Assembly: GCA_964304625.1 (NCBI GenBank)
Contig: OZ199839.1
Span: 8,866,001-8,930,000, forward strand
DNA: 64,000 nt
Direction of reading: 5' to 3'
Origin: Kudoa neothunni
Taxonomy: Eukaryota; Cnidaria
The notes under the pieces: model-generated
What the model was told of the DNA's origin: nothing
The model's database searches: none
What the model saw: the letters and a program-made list of their open reading frames with translations, nothing else
Made by a program: the position numbers and the translations under genes
Part shown: positions 49,322 to 60,240 of the stretch, one piece after another
Position numbering within the stretch: the first letter of the stretch is position 1
Layout: each line of letters begins with the position of its first letter

Positions 49322-50663
49322 TATCTTATTGGATAACGTTGTCACAAGATCTCACTAGAATCCGCCTAAATATATCAACAACAAATGCCGAAAATATCTA
49401 ATTAGTTAGCGTTATCTTAAAAAAGTTAATCTATATCTAGTTTATGATCTTATTTCCCCACAAGAAACCAATATTTGTATGCGATTCACTCAACAGAGAG
49501 TATGTGATTATAAAACTCACCATGTTCACCAATAGGAATCAATGAATTTGGACGTAAAACTCCATCCATACAACAATAAAGTTATAAAAATGTTGTAAGA
49601 TAATTAAATAAAGATCTATTAATAGATATAAACAGTTTCCATTCCTTGTGCCTAGTGACAAATGACAAATGCCAAATGCGAAAGATGAAATATTGTTTTT
49701 AGAATCTCGAACTAAACAAATATTACTGAGTTTCATTTAGAACCTGTGTATAATACATTTTAATGTAATCTACCGATGATGTGGCAGTTTTAAATACTCT
49801 TCTAAAATTATCAGACAAATTAAGCTATTAATAAAATGTAATGAAATATGGTTAGCGTTGTTACCGTTTAAAAAGTTTATCCTATGGGCTCCACTCTGAC
49901 CAGGTTCTATAAGCCTCTCCGCAAAAAAGCTACTTACACAAAATCATATTAAAAATTAAAATAATCAACCTTGCCGAAAAGTGAACAGATTAAAAGATAC
50001 GAAATATTTCCGCGAAATTTTGCTATCTATCACCCTTTGAAATTAACCAATTTAATCTAAATTATGACATATAACGTTGAATAACATTAAATGACGCTTC
50101 ATTGTTGAGATATTAGTTCAAAATAACCGAGTATAAACCATGTTAATAGTAACAAGGTTGGCAGGCACCTTTGGAGGATCTACTGTTTACGAGGGCTGTT
50201 TTTGCCTTGGTGTTTAACTGTGTTAATTGCGTTATGATCGAATAATTGCTTGGTATTAGCATCATATTCGTTGGTGGGGTGTTAAACTCTCAACTAAACT
50301 AAACACCAAACGCTGTTTTTGCTAGGGCGTTGATTGTGAAACTATACCAAAAGAATTTTTATAGCCAATAGCCAGCACCTATTAGCAGTAAGTAATCGCT
50401 GGAAATTTTTAGGGTTTTCGTGGCAATATTAAGCAGCTATTCTTGATGCTTAATTATTAGGCGAAATCTATCGGCAAATAACCGCAAAATTGATTTCACC
50501 ACGACCGAATCAACAGCAACCTCGAATCACCTGTAACATTTCTGAAGTGAAACTACTATTTTACAGGTATGCCTAAAAAAATAAATAATTTTGGCTGTTT
50601 GAATTTGCTTTATGGTAAATGTGCTCAAGTTCCAACCACACAACAACAACGTCTACAAAACCG
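49322..50663. promoter_or_regulatory. Divergent upstream region pseudokinase / COPI zeta
   Basis: 1.3 kb between opposed starts. No exons were found; promoters are inferred from position only. Confidence 0.4.
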
Positions 50664-51310
50664 ATGGATGTATATAGTGTTGCATCTCTGTGATTGTTAC
50701 AGTGGTTTTTGATAGATAAAGTTTTTTTCACTGCACAACATATACGGGTCTAAAATCATTACTCGTTGGTTTGAGAGTATTCCAACGGTTGAAAAAGAGA
50801 ACATCGATAAACAAATAAGCTCCAGCATTGCCTATAGAAAAAACACATGATTCCTTGCTCGTTGATGTATATTTTGTTTTTCAATTCTCCGATAAGCGCT
50901 TCATTCACATAGTTTTCCTATTGCCGAGCAATATCTCACGTCGAGCGAGACTTGGTTTTTTATCATTGGATGCAGTGCCACCGAAAATGGGGTTGATTAT
51001 CTCATTGCCATCAGATACATCATTGATGTGAGGATGCATTCTCATTTTCGTTACTTATTTTTGCTCAGATACTTTAAGCAGTTGATAGGAAAAGAATTGA
51101 CTAGGCACAAACTTTCCGTAAATTTTCTAATGGTACTTTATTTGTCCATCTCTTGTTAGTTATCATTGTTTCTTCGGCTAGGTTCTGAGTATCGTGGATC
51201 GGGTTTTGGGAAATGGAGAAATTAATATGTCCGAACGTGAAGAAATTATTGAAGAATTCAATATCATTGAACAATACACCAATTTCAACAAAAACTCCTC
51301 AAATATCTAA
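50664..51310 (+). CDS. COPZ: Coatomer subunit zeta (COPI)
   Basis: Exons 50664-50669, 50716-50787, 50838-50860, 50913-51027, 51079-51132 and 51182-51310 join in phase. MD|IKFFSLHNIYGSKIITRWFE matches the longin start of zeta-COP ([21 protein letters not shown]). YLTSSETWFFIIGCSATENG matches YKSSIDLYFYVIGSSYENE. VLSIVDRVLGNGEINMSE matches LFLAVDEIVDGGVILE. Zeta-COP is the small longin-fold partner of gamma-COP in the COPI vesicle coat. With all six exons the protein is about 132 residues (human 177). The 50 bp at 50788-50837 is flanked by GT and AG, but its translation also resembles the missing helix, so it is either an intron or coding sequence with a one-base loss in an A-run. The start ATG gives a two-codon first exon. 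Confidence 0.8.
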
Positions 51311-51540
51311 TTTGAATCATGTTCAACTTTAGGATATATATTTTGTGCATATTAATAATTGATTTGTCGACTATGTTTATGAATGAATCGACTTAATAGC
51401 TCTTTTCTCTGCATTCGTTTAAATTTTTGCTCTTATAATTCAAATCTTCGTTATACTTGCTACTCATCAGTGAATATTCGAATAAATTGCAGGAGTGTCA
51501 ATCTCCTAGACTGCAACTGATTGTATTGTTAGTTTTCCTA

Positions 51541-51720
51541 TTTACAAAGTCAAAACTCTGACGCAAAATATTAGATTATGGTGTGGTAGCTGGTTAGGTC
51601 GCTCCCATTCATTTCTAACGTCATCACAACAAGGTTGACATCAATCCTGTTGACTCAGCAGTTTTTTAACCTGCTTAATATCCTCGTAACTAAGACAAGC
51701 ACTCTTACTCTCTGTCCGAA
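51541..51720 (+). repeat. Dispersed SINE-like repeat, copy 2
   Basis: A-box-like TAGCTGGTTAGG (51587-51598) and B-box-like GGTTGACATCAATCC (51633-51647) suggest a tRNA-derived SINE. Collinear with 22012-22220. Confidence 0.45.
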
Positions 51721-52163
51721 TACCACGTTTCCCCGAATGTAATGTAAGACTGGTCTTATATTTTCTTTTCATTTGATAAAGGGCGCTAGGTCAGGTCTTA
51801 TTTTTTTAGACACATCTTATATTTTAACAGAAAAAGTTTCTTATTAGTTATGTAGTTCATATAACAAAATTTAAAAAAGATTTTAAATAGAAAAAATAAA
51901 ATTTTTATTGAAAGAAACGCAGTGTGGAACACATAATTTGTTGAATATGTTTATCTCTTTTTAATAAATGTAGATAAAATGAAAATCGAATCCCCAAATC
52001 TACGAATCTACGCGTCAATGAGTATTTTACCTTAAAAATTGTTGCTATTATTAATTATCTTTAGAAACGGAATTTTTAAAGGACACTTTGTTATATTATT
52101 CATAATTCATAATACCCAAATTTTGATTATTTTACTTGGGATTATATTTGGGGAAACATGGTA
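51721..52163. mobile_element. MITE with TA target site
   Basis: The left end TACCACGTTTCCCCGAATGT and the inverted right end TACCATGTTTCCCCAAATAT are near-identical over about 28 bp. They begin and end in TA, as in Tc1/mariner-type or similar elements. The 443 bp contains no open frame of note. Confidence 0.7.
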
Positions 52164-52336
52164 GACTTCGATTTAACAGTTTTAATGTCTGTTAGTGCGT
52201 CCTCGATGATTCATTAGTCTAATTCAACCTCCTATGTTAGATCAAATTATAACTGTAGGTGAAATTACACATTGTAATGTAATCTCACTATAGCAACAGC
52301 TGCCAGTACGAGATATAAAGGAATTTTTGAGGAAAA

Positions 52337-52420
52337 AGTAGATTGTTAATCAGTGGAAGTTGAACCCAGTACTTTCGGACATTGAATCCAGCCACCACAC
52401 CACTAATTTAGATTCACTAT
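52337..52420 (-). repeat. tRNA-like SINE fragment (possible)
   Basis: Read on the minus strand: GTGGTGTGGTGGCTGGATTC, then GGGTTCAACTTCC, spaced like A and B boxes. Confidence 0.35.
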
Positions 52421-52436
52421 GCATTTCAGCGTTACC

Positions 52437-53657
52437 AATCCAAATCGGACATCCGGCCAAATTTTTTCTGGACAAAATTAGACAAATTAAAATGTTTTGT
52501 AAAAACCAAACCAATACTTAATTATGTGTATATATGAACATCATGTGAATTCATAATTTACTCGGAAACTTCAAAAATTGCGCCACCACTTACTTAGTTG
52601 GGTCGGGGCGGGGTGTTGAAAAATTCCCGCACACTAATAAGACCATCTAAAGTAGACCACAACATTCTAATTCTTCTGATTGTTTTTTATAGTTCCAGTA
52701 GAAGAAATTAATCTTCCCGAAAAGCGTTAATTGGATTTAGTTAAAGTAGAGATGTGTTATATTTTTTATGATGGAATGAAAAATATTTTGCTAATAAATA
52801 ATGTTTAGAAATGCAACTATTGATAATTTTGTTCCTCAAGCTGTTTTTGATTCTGTTCATTTCCTTTAATTTCAAGTAATCGTAATTACAGCCCTTCGTT
52901 GGATGTTTGCAAAAAACAACTATGCTTAGATGTGGTCTTATTTTTCTGTAAGACGATTCATTCATTAAAATTAAGAAAAATTAATCAGTTGCTATTCGAC
53001 AAATGAAAAGTGTTTAGATAGATTTTAATTTATTTAGATGTTAACTTAAATTAAAATTTTTGAAAATTGATTAACAAACACTTTTAAAGATACTAATGAT
53101 AGTATATCATTGGATATCACCAAGATCTTACACTTTTTCTAAAATTCAAGCATTCAGAATTCCAACACATAGCAAGCTTTGCGATAATTCCAAATGGTCC
53201 ATGGTTATGATGAAATTGTGTATCATCGCTAATAATGATAAAAAATCAAAAATATCGATCTCAACATTTTTAAAGGAGTCTATATTTTATATTTTTGATA
53301 TATGTTAATTAGCCTTAATTTTTGAGTTAATAATTTTAGAGTTAATTATTAAAATGTATAGATGTGGCTTGTCTTGGATGAATTTCAATTGCAGATATTT
53401 TAATATGAAAAAAACATTGCGCAAAGTATAAAATTATTTACTCGTTGATTTCACGTAACGAAATCCACAACGATTATATTCCCACTTTATGGGGATTTGA
53501 AATAACTTCTTAGTTTAGAAACTTAGAAATACTTTTTTACGATTATTTAATCTTTCGAATAACAAAAATGTAAAAATTGGACCACATAGGTCGCTCACAA
53601 AAAAATCGAACAATTTTGAGTTGATTTGTCCGAAATAGGACACGGTTGGCAACGCTG
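52437..53657. mobile_element. hAT-type non-autonomous element, 1.2 kb
   Basis: CAGCGTTACCAATCC at the left and the inverted CAGCGTTGCCAACCG at the right (ending 53657), each followed by a GGACA motif. The flanking 8-mers ATGCATTT (52429-52436) and ATGCAACT (53658-53665) match 6 of 8. No transposase recognised. Confidence 0.6.
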
Positions 53658-53665
53658 ATGCAACT

Positions 53666-54160
53666 ACACACAATCGGTTAATTTTATAGGAGGTGAATAG
53701 TCGAACTACTATAGAACAGAGGTGTACGAACTCCGACCGTCAATTAGTTATTTTGCGGTTTATGAAGAAGATTGCAAAACTCAAAATAATATATCTCTTT
53801 TATTCCGAATTTGTATATACATTGAAGTTTTGAAACAATAATTTATTTTTTCTGAATAAATAATATTTCAATGCATCAAACTATGGCTTGCAACTCAAAA
53901 TGCATGTGCACCGTTGTTATCAAAATTTTCGAATTAATCAGAGTAAGCTAAATATGACTGAAGAATTTAATAAAAAACACTCAAATATCAAATATGAACA
54001 GTTATGTCATCACATATGCCTTTTGATAGAATTTAAAGTGAAAACATAAACAATAAGACAAAAAAGGCCCAACAACATAACACGAAATAAACAAATAACA
54101 ACAGTGGTAACCAACTAGTGAATAGATTGATTCTAAGAATATAGTAGAATGTAAGAGACG
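53666..54160. other. Intergenic, downstream of PSMA3
   Basis: No gene recognised. A PSMA3 alternative last exon (acceptor near 54136, reading NQSIH and a stop) is possible. Confidence 0.4.
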
Positions 54161-55430
54161 TTATATACTTGCAGTTGATGCCTATCGAATTAATTGATTC
54201 AAATAGACAAATTTTATCTAGCTTACCAATGCATATTGGATAGCACCATTGAGAATATCTTCAGGAACCATTTTGTGTTGAAATCCAGTTTCTAAATTAG
54301 TCGTTGACACGGCAAATACCTATATATATCAGCTTACCTGCTGTTATCCATGACACCTCATGTTCAAAGGTGGCTGAACCCTCTTCCGCTACCAAATGCG
54401 ATCTACAAACAAATCAGACATTATTTCTCCGTCCAAACGATTCACATTCTCAGCGATTCGTTCACACACTCAATAGGAGATAGTTGATCCAGCTATCAAT
54501 AATTATAAATTGAATTTTTGTTTACATGGAAAAAATCGTACTTCAAGCTTCTCCAACTCTGTATGAACCTCAAGATTATTTTTACCAATTGCACACGCAC
54601 GATATCCCTACAAAAATAAAATAAACCATTAAAATAATAATTCAAAACATACAACATAGTCAGCTGTTGGCTCAATACGAAATAGTTTAGGTTTACCATC
54701 TTCAAACCCAGCAAATAACATACTAACCATAAAAAGAGATAAATCTAAGTTGGTAACAATAAGGCTACCTGCATCCATACGGTCGATAGGCAGAATAGAG
54801 AGTTTGAATGAATATATCTTGTACAAGTTCCCTGCATAGTTCCTAGATAAAATCCATTGGATTGAGAAATGTCCCTTATCTTGGAATCCACCAATTACCG
54901 AAACAGTTATTGTTATTCCCTTTCCTCGACGATAATCCCTGCAGATATCCATAGCTTTGTGTGCAATCTAAAAAATAAACGTAACACCAATTCCTTCCAA
55001 TTCATAAATGAGAATGCGAATCCAGAAACATACCACTCGACCATCTGCACTCAAACCTGAAAACACCTACCATTAAATTTAACGCTGATCTCAACACCAC
55101 AACTATACCATTCCTATGCCATAATCAACAGAGTAGATTCTTCGAACGCAATTGTGTTCGTACAATTTTGATATGGATTTTTTCAATACACACAATACAA
55201 TGGTATTGTTGCCACAGATTCCAACAGATGTACTGTGTTATAGTTGGTCGGTATCAGCTATTAATTGAACAAATTGTTTACCTGCTATTTTCCACTGATT
55301 TGTTCGCGTATTCTAATTGAAATATTTTGCCATCAGGCGAGTAGATCGAGGTTGACATATCATACTAAAATAAAAATATGCTTATCAAAACCCGCTGGTA
55401 TATGTGTATTATTACGCCACTAGACGACAT
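54161..55430 (-). CDS. PSMA3: 20S proteasome subunit alpha-3-type (PSMA3 / alpha7)
   Basis: Twelve exons (55430-55416, 55364-55282, 55232-55109, 55066-55034, 54967-54905, 54842-54769, 54722-54656, 54607-54542, 54492-54446, 54402-54338, 54291-54227, 54181-54161) join in phase to about 240 residues; human PSMA3 is 255. MSSSG|YDMSTSIYSPDGKIFQLEYA is the alpha-subunit N-terminal signature ([20 protein letters not shown]). Further matches are SISKLYE..RRIYSVD, GMVFSGLSADGR, TLYSAYRPYGCS (human TLYSAVRPFGCS), GYRACAIGKNN and HEVSWITAETGFQHKMVPED. Alpha subunits are non-catalytic gate rings, so no active Thr is expected. The acidic C-terminal tail of animals is absent. Introns are 42-62 bp in most cases. 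This subunit fixes the gene as ordinary housekeeping. Confidence 0.94.
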
Positions 55431-56664
55431 GCTGACTGCTCACAACAGGCAAATATATGGATGTGCGCCACTGTATGCGCGACGGAAATAGGGTGTAATA
55501 GTAGTTTGGATTTGCAGAGACTAACAATTTCATGGTATAAATTAGCATTATTGCTATTAAATAACTTTTGTAAAATAGTTTAGGGTGTGTGTTGAATATT
55601 AAGTATTATTTATTTTTCATAGAGTTGGAAGGCTATTTTTTGAAGAAAATATCTTTAATTATTTTTAAAAGATTTCTGTAGAGCAATCCATTGTATATTA
55701 CATTTATATAGGTGGGTTTTAGATTTTATATGCCTTACCTCTTAAAACAGCTTTACTAGTTATTTAAATTTTATTTATTTTTTGATCAAAAATTGCATTA
55801 ATCTTTAAAATAAGACAAAGGGCCATCCCTCATTGTATTTAATAAAAACAAAATTATTAAAGAAACCCTACTACATTCGATAATCGATTTTGCACACGTT
55901 TTATAAGTTATTTAATTACGATTCTAAACGTTTCTAATGTTTATATAACCAAGTATATTCATCATAACGATAAGCTTAGTTCAAATAGTTGACTGTAAAT
56001 GGTGAAAATGTATGTCAGAAATCATGTGATAAACCGATTTTGCACACTTTTTTTCAGGCATCTATCGATCATTGAAGCATTATTCCGAGAAAAATTAGCA
56101 ATAAAGCGACAAGCAAGGGTATAACATAAGAACATTAGAGGAAAAATACAAAATCGCAAAATACTTTGAAAATCTTCCATTAAAAAATTAAGTTAACCAT
56201 TGTGAGACATTTCAACATATCAAATATACCTACCAAAAATGACATTCTTCGAAAAAATCGAATTTTCTTACTAGTCTAAAAATTTTATTTCGTTGTCGAT
56301 TGTTGTTAGAATTGGAAATTTATATGTATATACGTTATAGTGGGTCAAAATATGACACAATCCATAATAATTGATTCTTTCAAAAATTTAAATTAAATAT
56401 TACTTGGTTTTTATGCAATAGAATTTTTATTCATTTATACTATATCAATAAAAAGGACGATAACTTTTTCCGTCACATTGAAAATGGGATACTTTATTAC
56501 TACGTGAATGCGTAAAAAGTGTGCGAGAGTGGTTGCGGCCGACTTTTCACACTTTTTTCATGGTCCGGAAGGAATCAATTATGCAAAATCGGTTGCCTAT
56601 CGTAGTATAAATTATAAAAAATAAAGGCGATTTTATTTTGATCCGATAAAATGGAAACCAACAG
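55431..56664. other. Divergent intergenic with repeated CCGATTTTGCACAC motif
   Basis: CGATTTTGCACAC occurs at about 55889 and 56036, and an inverted ACCGATTTTGCAT at about 56578-56592, suggesting a short degraded inverted-repeat element (about 56030-56600). No exons were found. Confidence 0.4.
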
Positions 56665-56872
56665 AAATTGCTTCTTACATACAATAGATGCAGGAAATAT
56701 AAATTTGAAATAAAATTCATACATAGAATATACTTTTGGTAAATCATAAATTTATTAAAAAATACAAATATATAATATTTTAATAATGAAAGATATAATT
56801 ATTCGTTAAACGATAATCAAATACGAAAAATATATAATAGGATTAATTTACCAATGAAAATATTCTTCGTTT
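56665..56872 (+). repeat. Upstream block of the Kunitz gene, direct-repeat copy A
   Basis: About 208 bp nearly identical (roughly 5 differences) to 63791-64000, ending 27 bp before the Kunitz start codon. It probably includes promoter and 5' UTR of a tandemly duplicated gene. Confidence 0.9.
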
Positions 56873-56899
56873 ATTTATATTGAATCAACTTCGATTCAA

Positions 56900-58240
56900 A
56901 TGCTGCTAATATTTTCATTTTTGTTAATTCACTACGTAGCTTTAGGTAATTTCATTTGTGAATCATTAATCAATACTTTTATAGATATAAGGCTTACGAG
57001 CTATACAAAATCTGAGAATGAAATAACTGTGACAGGAGTAGAACCAACGGAAAGATTTAGAATAAATGTTGATACTGCTGAATGTGAAGAATTTAGTTAT
57101 TTTGGAGCTGGGCTTGATTTCAACAATTTCAAGTCAAGACAGGAGTGCAAAAACCACTGTAAGTTAAAATAAAGTATTGATTTGACTGATCAATTGTAGT
57201 GGTTGCTTCTCCCGATCAAATGCTCAAAGGTTGTAAGTACCCCTTGGAGAACCAACCGGGTAGTCTTTGCAAAAAATCAACGACGAATTTTAAAAGATTC
57301 TTTAAATATGTTCCTCAAAACATTGATAAGTCCAACGGAACAATTACGCCAGAAGAGTACCAATGTAGAGGATTCCAGTCTAAGGGTTGCGAAGATTCCG
57401 AATATGTTTATGAAAACGAAAGAGTCTGTCAAAATGCTTGTTTAGGTTACAAAATATATTAAAGCATTACTGATAATATTATAGCAAAACGAAATGAAAT
57501 CCCAAACGAATTTGATTGCATTGTTCCTCACAAATTAACTAATCCTCCTGATGGTGGAGAAATGCAGTACGACGTGAAGATAGTTTACAATAAGGACAAA
57601 AATCAGTGCCTTTATACAGCCGTAGACACCAATCAAGAGAGAGGGATATTTAAAAAATTTAAGGACTGTGTCAATACATGTGTAACAAAAAGTAACAAAA
57701 CGATTTATCATTATCCTGATTTGTTAAAATGTCTCTAAATAGGACCAGAGGATAAAAGATGGCCATGTACTGGAGCTCCTTATCAAAGCAAATGCGAAGG
57801 TCCAGTCAATCTGAAATACTACTACAACATAACTTCAAAGTTGTGTTTTCCTTTTTATTCCACCGAATGTAAAAAACCAGAGGGAGTGAATCAATTTGAT
57901 AACGTAGAATTATGTGCTGGAAAATGTCCGGTTGGTATGTGTTTAGATTTTTTTACAAAGATGTTATAAAATGGAAATAGCTGAACAAACGTGGAGGAAT
58001 GCAGTAGCGTTTTGTCACGAAAGGCCCAATGCTGGAAAGGGTTCGTTGGACCTTCCAAGATGGTACTTTGACGTTGAAACCAGAGATTGCTATTTGTTTG
58101 CTTATAAAGGCATTGGAGGAAACAAGAATAGGTTCATAAAGAAAGAACTGTGTTTGGCATCCTGTAGTCAATCATCTTACCAATTAACGCTTTCACCTTC
58201 TCCTTTGTCAAAGGACTATTATAAATCAAATAACGGCTAA
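56900..58240 (+). CDS. Secreted multi-Kunitz (BPTI-like) protein
   Basis: MLLIFSFLLIHYVALG is a signal peptide. Five exons each carry one Kunitz-like module: 56900 to ~57162, ~57207-57446, ~57485-57680, ~57742-57933 and ~57978-58240. All internal junctions read as phase-1 GT-AG introns of about 45-50 bp, the classic layout of shuffled extracellular modules. Module 2 has all six Cys (C..SLC..YQC..KGC..RVC..NAC). Modules 3-5 keep most. Module 1 is degenerate, and the best donor before 57163 would remove its last Cys. Kunitz modules usually inhibit serine proteases; I cannot identify reactive-site residues with confidence. A 39-bp in-frame stretch after the signal peptide (56945-56983) has GT-AG ends and may be a further intron. 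The C-terminal tail is Ser/Pro-rich. Confidence 0.85.
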
Positions 58241-59262
58241 GACACCGATACAGTCATCTCTGGATATTGCATTATTGCATTATTGCGTAATTGTTAATTA
58301 TAATTTATAAACCATCTTCAATCATTGAAATATATCTATGAAAAATTTATTGTTTATTTATTTAAACGTATTTATTTGTATGGATGCTTGAAGGAGGTTA
58401 TTTTAATGATAATTGAATCCTCATGAAAAAATTAGTCCCAATTTTGAGGATTCTTTTTGTATTGCAAAAACGATGCTACTATAAGGTTACATATTTTTTT
58501 AGTTTTTACTGGATAATTAGTATCTTCAATAAATAAGAATTAAATATATTTAATCAATTGTTAACCTCTAAAGTTGCTATTAAAAATAAAGATGTTGTCT
58601 ATAATTCTTATATTATGTACATTACAAATTAACCAAATGGTGACTTTGAATTTGGTACTAATTATTTTTGTTTAAAAAAAATTTTACAAAAATGTCATCT
58701 GAAAATATTCGCGAAGCTTTTGTAATAGATTGAGATTAACGTTAATTTAAAAAAGTTCATCGAATTATTTTTCCTCGCATTTAATCATGAAGGGATTTAT
58801 TGGCGAAAATATAGAGAAAATATTTTTCATTCTGATTAGATTCCAAACATTACGTTTATTATTAAAATAAATGAAAAAGTTAGGTTATATATCGTGACTT
58901 CTCTAATGATATCGGTTTATGTTATTATATTTTCGCAGCTAATTCCCATATTTATAATAACGTTTGAATAAATTATATTAAAACTATTGTTATGACCAAA
59001 TATTATTACCACTCAGATTAGGGTAGTTATTAGGTTGTTAATGAATCAGTTTGATATGTTGAAATATTTCTACATTAATAAATATATTATGATATTCTTA
59101 TATATGAATTTAACGAGCAGTATTAGGTATTTTATATTAAAAGAGTAAAGAAAGTATTTAAAATGTTACTTTAATTCATACGTTATTGTTCCGAGTGTAT
59201 TTGAGATCCATTAGATCTCAATAGATGTTTGAATCAATTTTAGAGAACCTTATAATACACCA
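58241..59262. other. AT-rich intergenic
   Basis: 3' flank of the Kunitz gene up to the MULE target site. Nothing recognised. Confidence 0.5.
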
Positions 59263-60240
59263 ATAAATTTAGGCTGTGGCTATTGCAACGGATCCGTTTA
59301 ATCCGAATGCTCGGACTGTCTATTGCAACGGGAGGAAATAACTCGACAGCTAACATGTCTATAAAAATTTCAACTTCTTTTTTGTAATACATGATTTTTT
59401 TGCTAAATTATTTCAAATTTTGGGGGGAAATATAATATGATGGAATATTCAAGGTGGTTATTGAAAATTAAGTAATTTCATAATGTCATTTTGATTTGAT
59501 AGATCGTAGGAATACTAAAAAAGCTTTCTAAGACAATAAAATTTCATAATTGCAAAAATTTTATGTAAATCGTATGCTTTTTATAATATGAATTACCACG
59601 CTCAGGAGTCCGCGCCATTACGTAAGACTTAGTTAACTAGTAGTGCTGGTTCTTTCGTTGGTTAACATCCCTCTGATTCGATACATGCTGTTATGGAGAA
59701 TTATTAACACATTAATTAAAGATTTGTTTTCCAAAATTTATAATATGAATAATGTGTATTAATATATAATTCATTGTATTTAATGCTATGTCTCAATCTA
59801 TGAAATAAACACAAATCTATGATTTCGAGTTAGATTTATTTGATACTATATATAGGACTTTAAAAATAGATTATTTGTTTAAGATATGGTAGTTTTTATG
59901 GAATAATGCGTCATTTCCTTGATTCGATGTTACATCGCAATAATTTGAGGGTAATGGGTAATAATTCTCCACATAAAAACAAAAATTTGATTATTACAAT
60001 AAAGTCAAGATCCTTTTAAGATCAATATAAATGGCGAGCATGTAACGATTTATAGATGAAGATTAAAGTATTTTGATTGAACTAAAGATATATACTTTAG
60101 GAGAATTTTAATTATCCCCCTAAATTTTTGGGCATGTTTTCAAACAAAAATTAGCTTATATAGTAATGTGTGGTCAACAATAACTCAAATAATAGTGCGC
60201 ACAGTTTTCCTTGGTTCGTTTTTCTAATTGTTGTTGGCGT

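Noticed and set aside
50664-51310. Adaptor-complex sigma subunit
   Set aside because: First reading of the longin domain; the YLTSSETWFFIIGC and VLSIVDRVLGNGEI blocks fit zeta-COP better.
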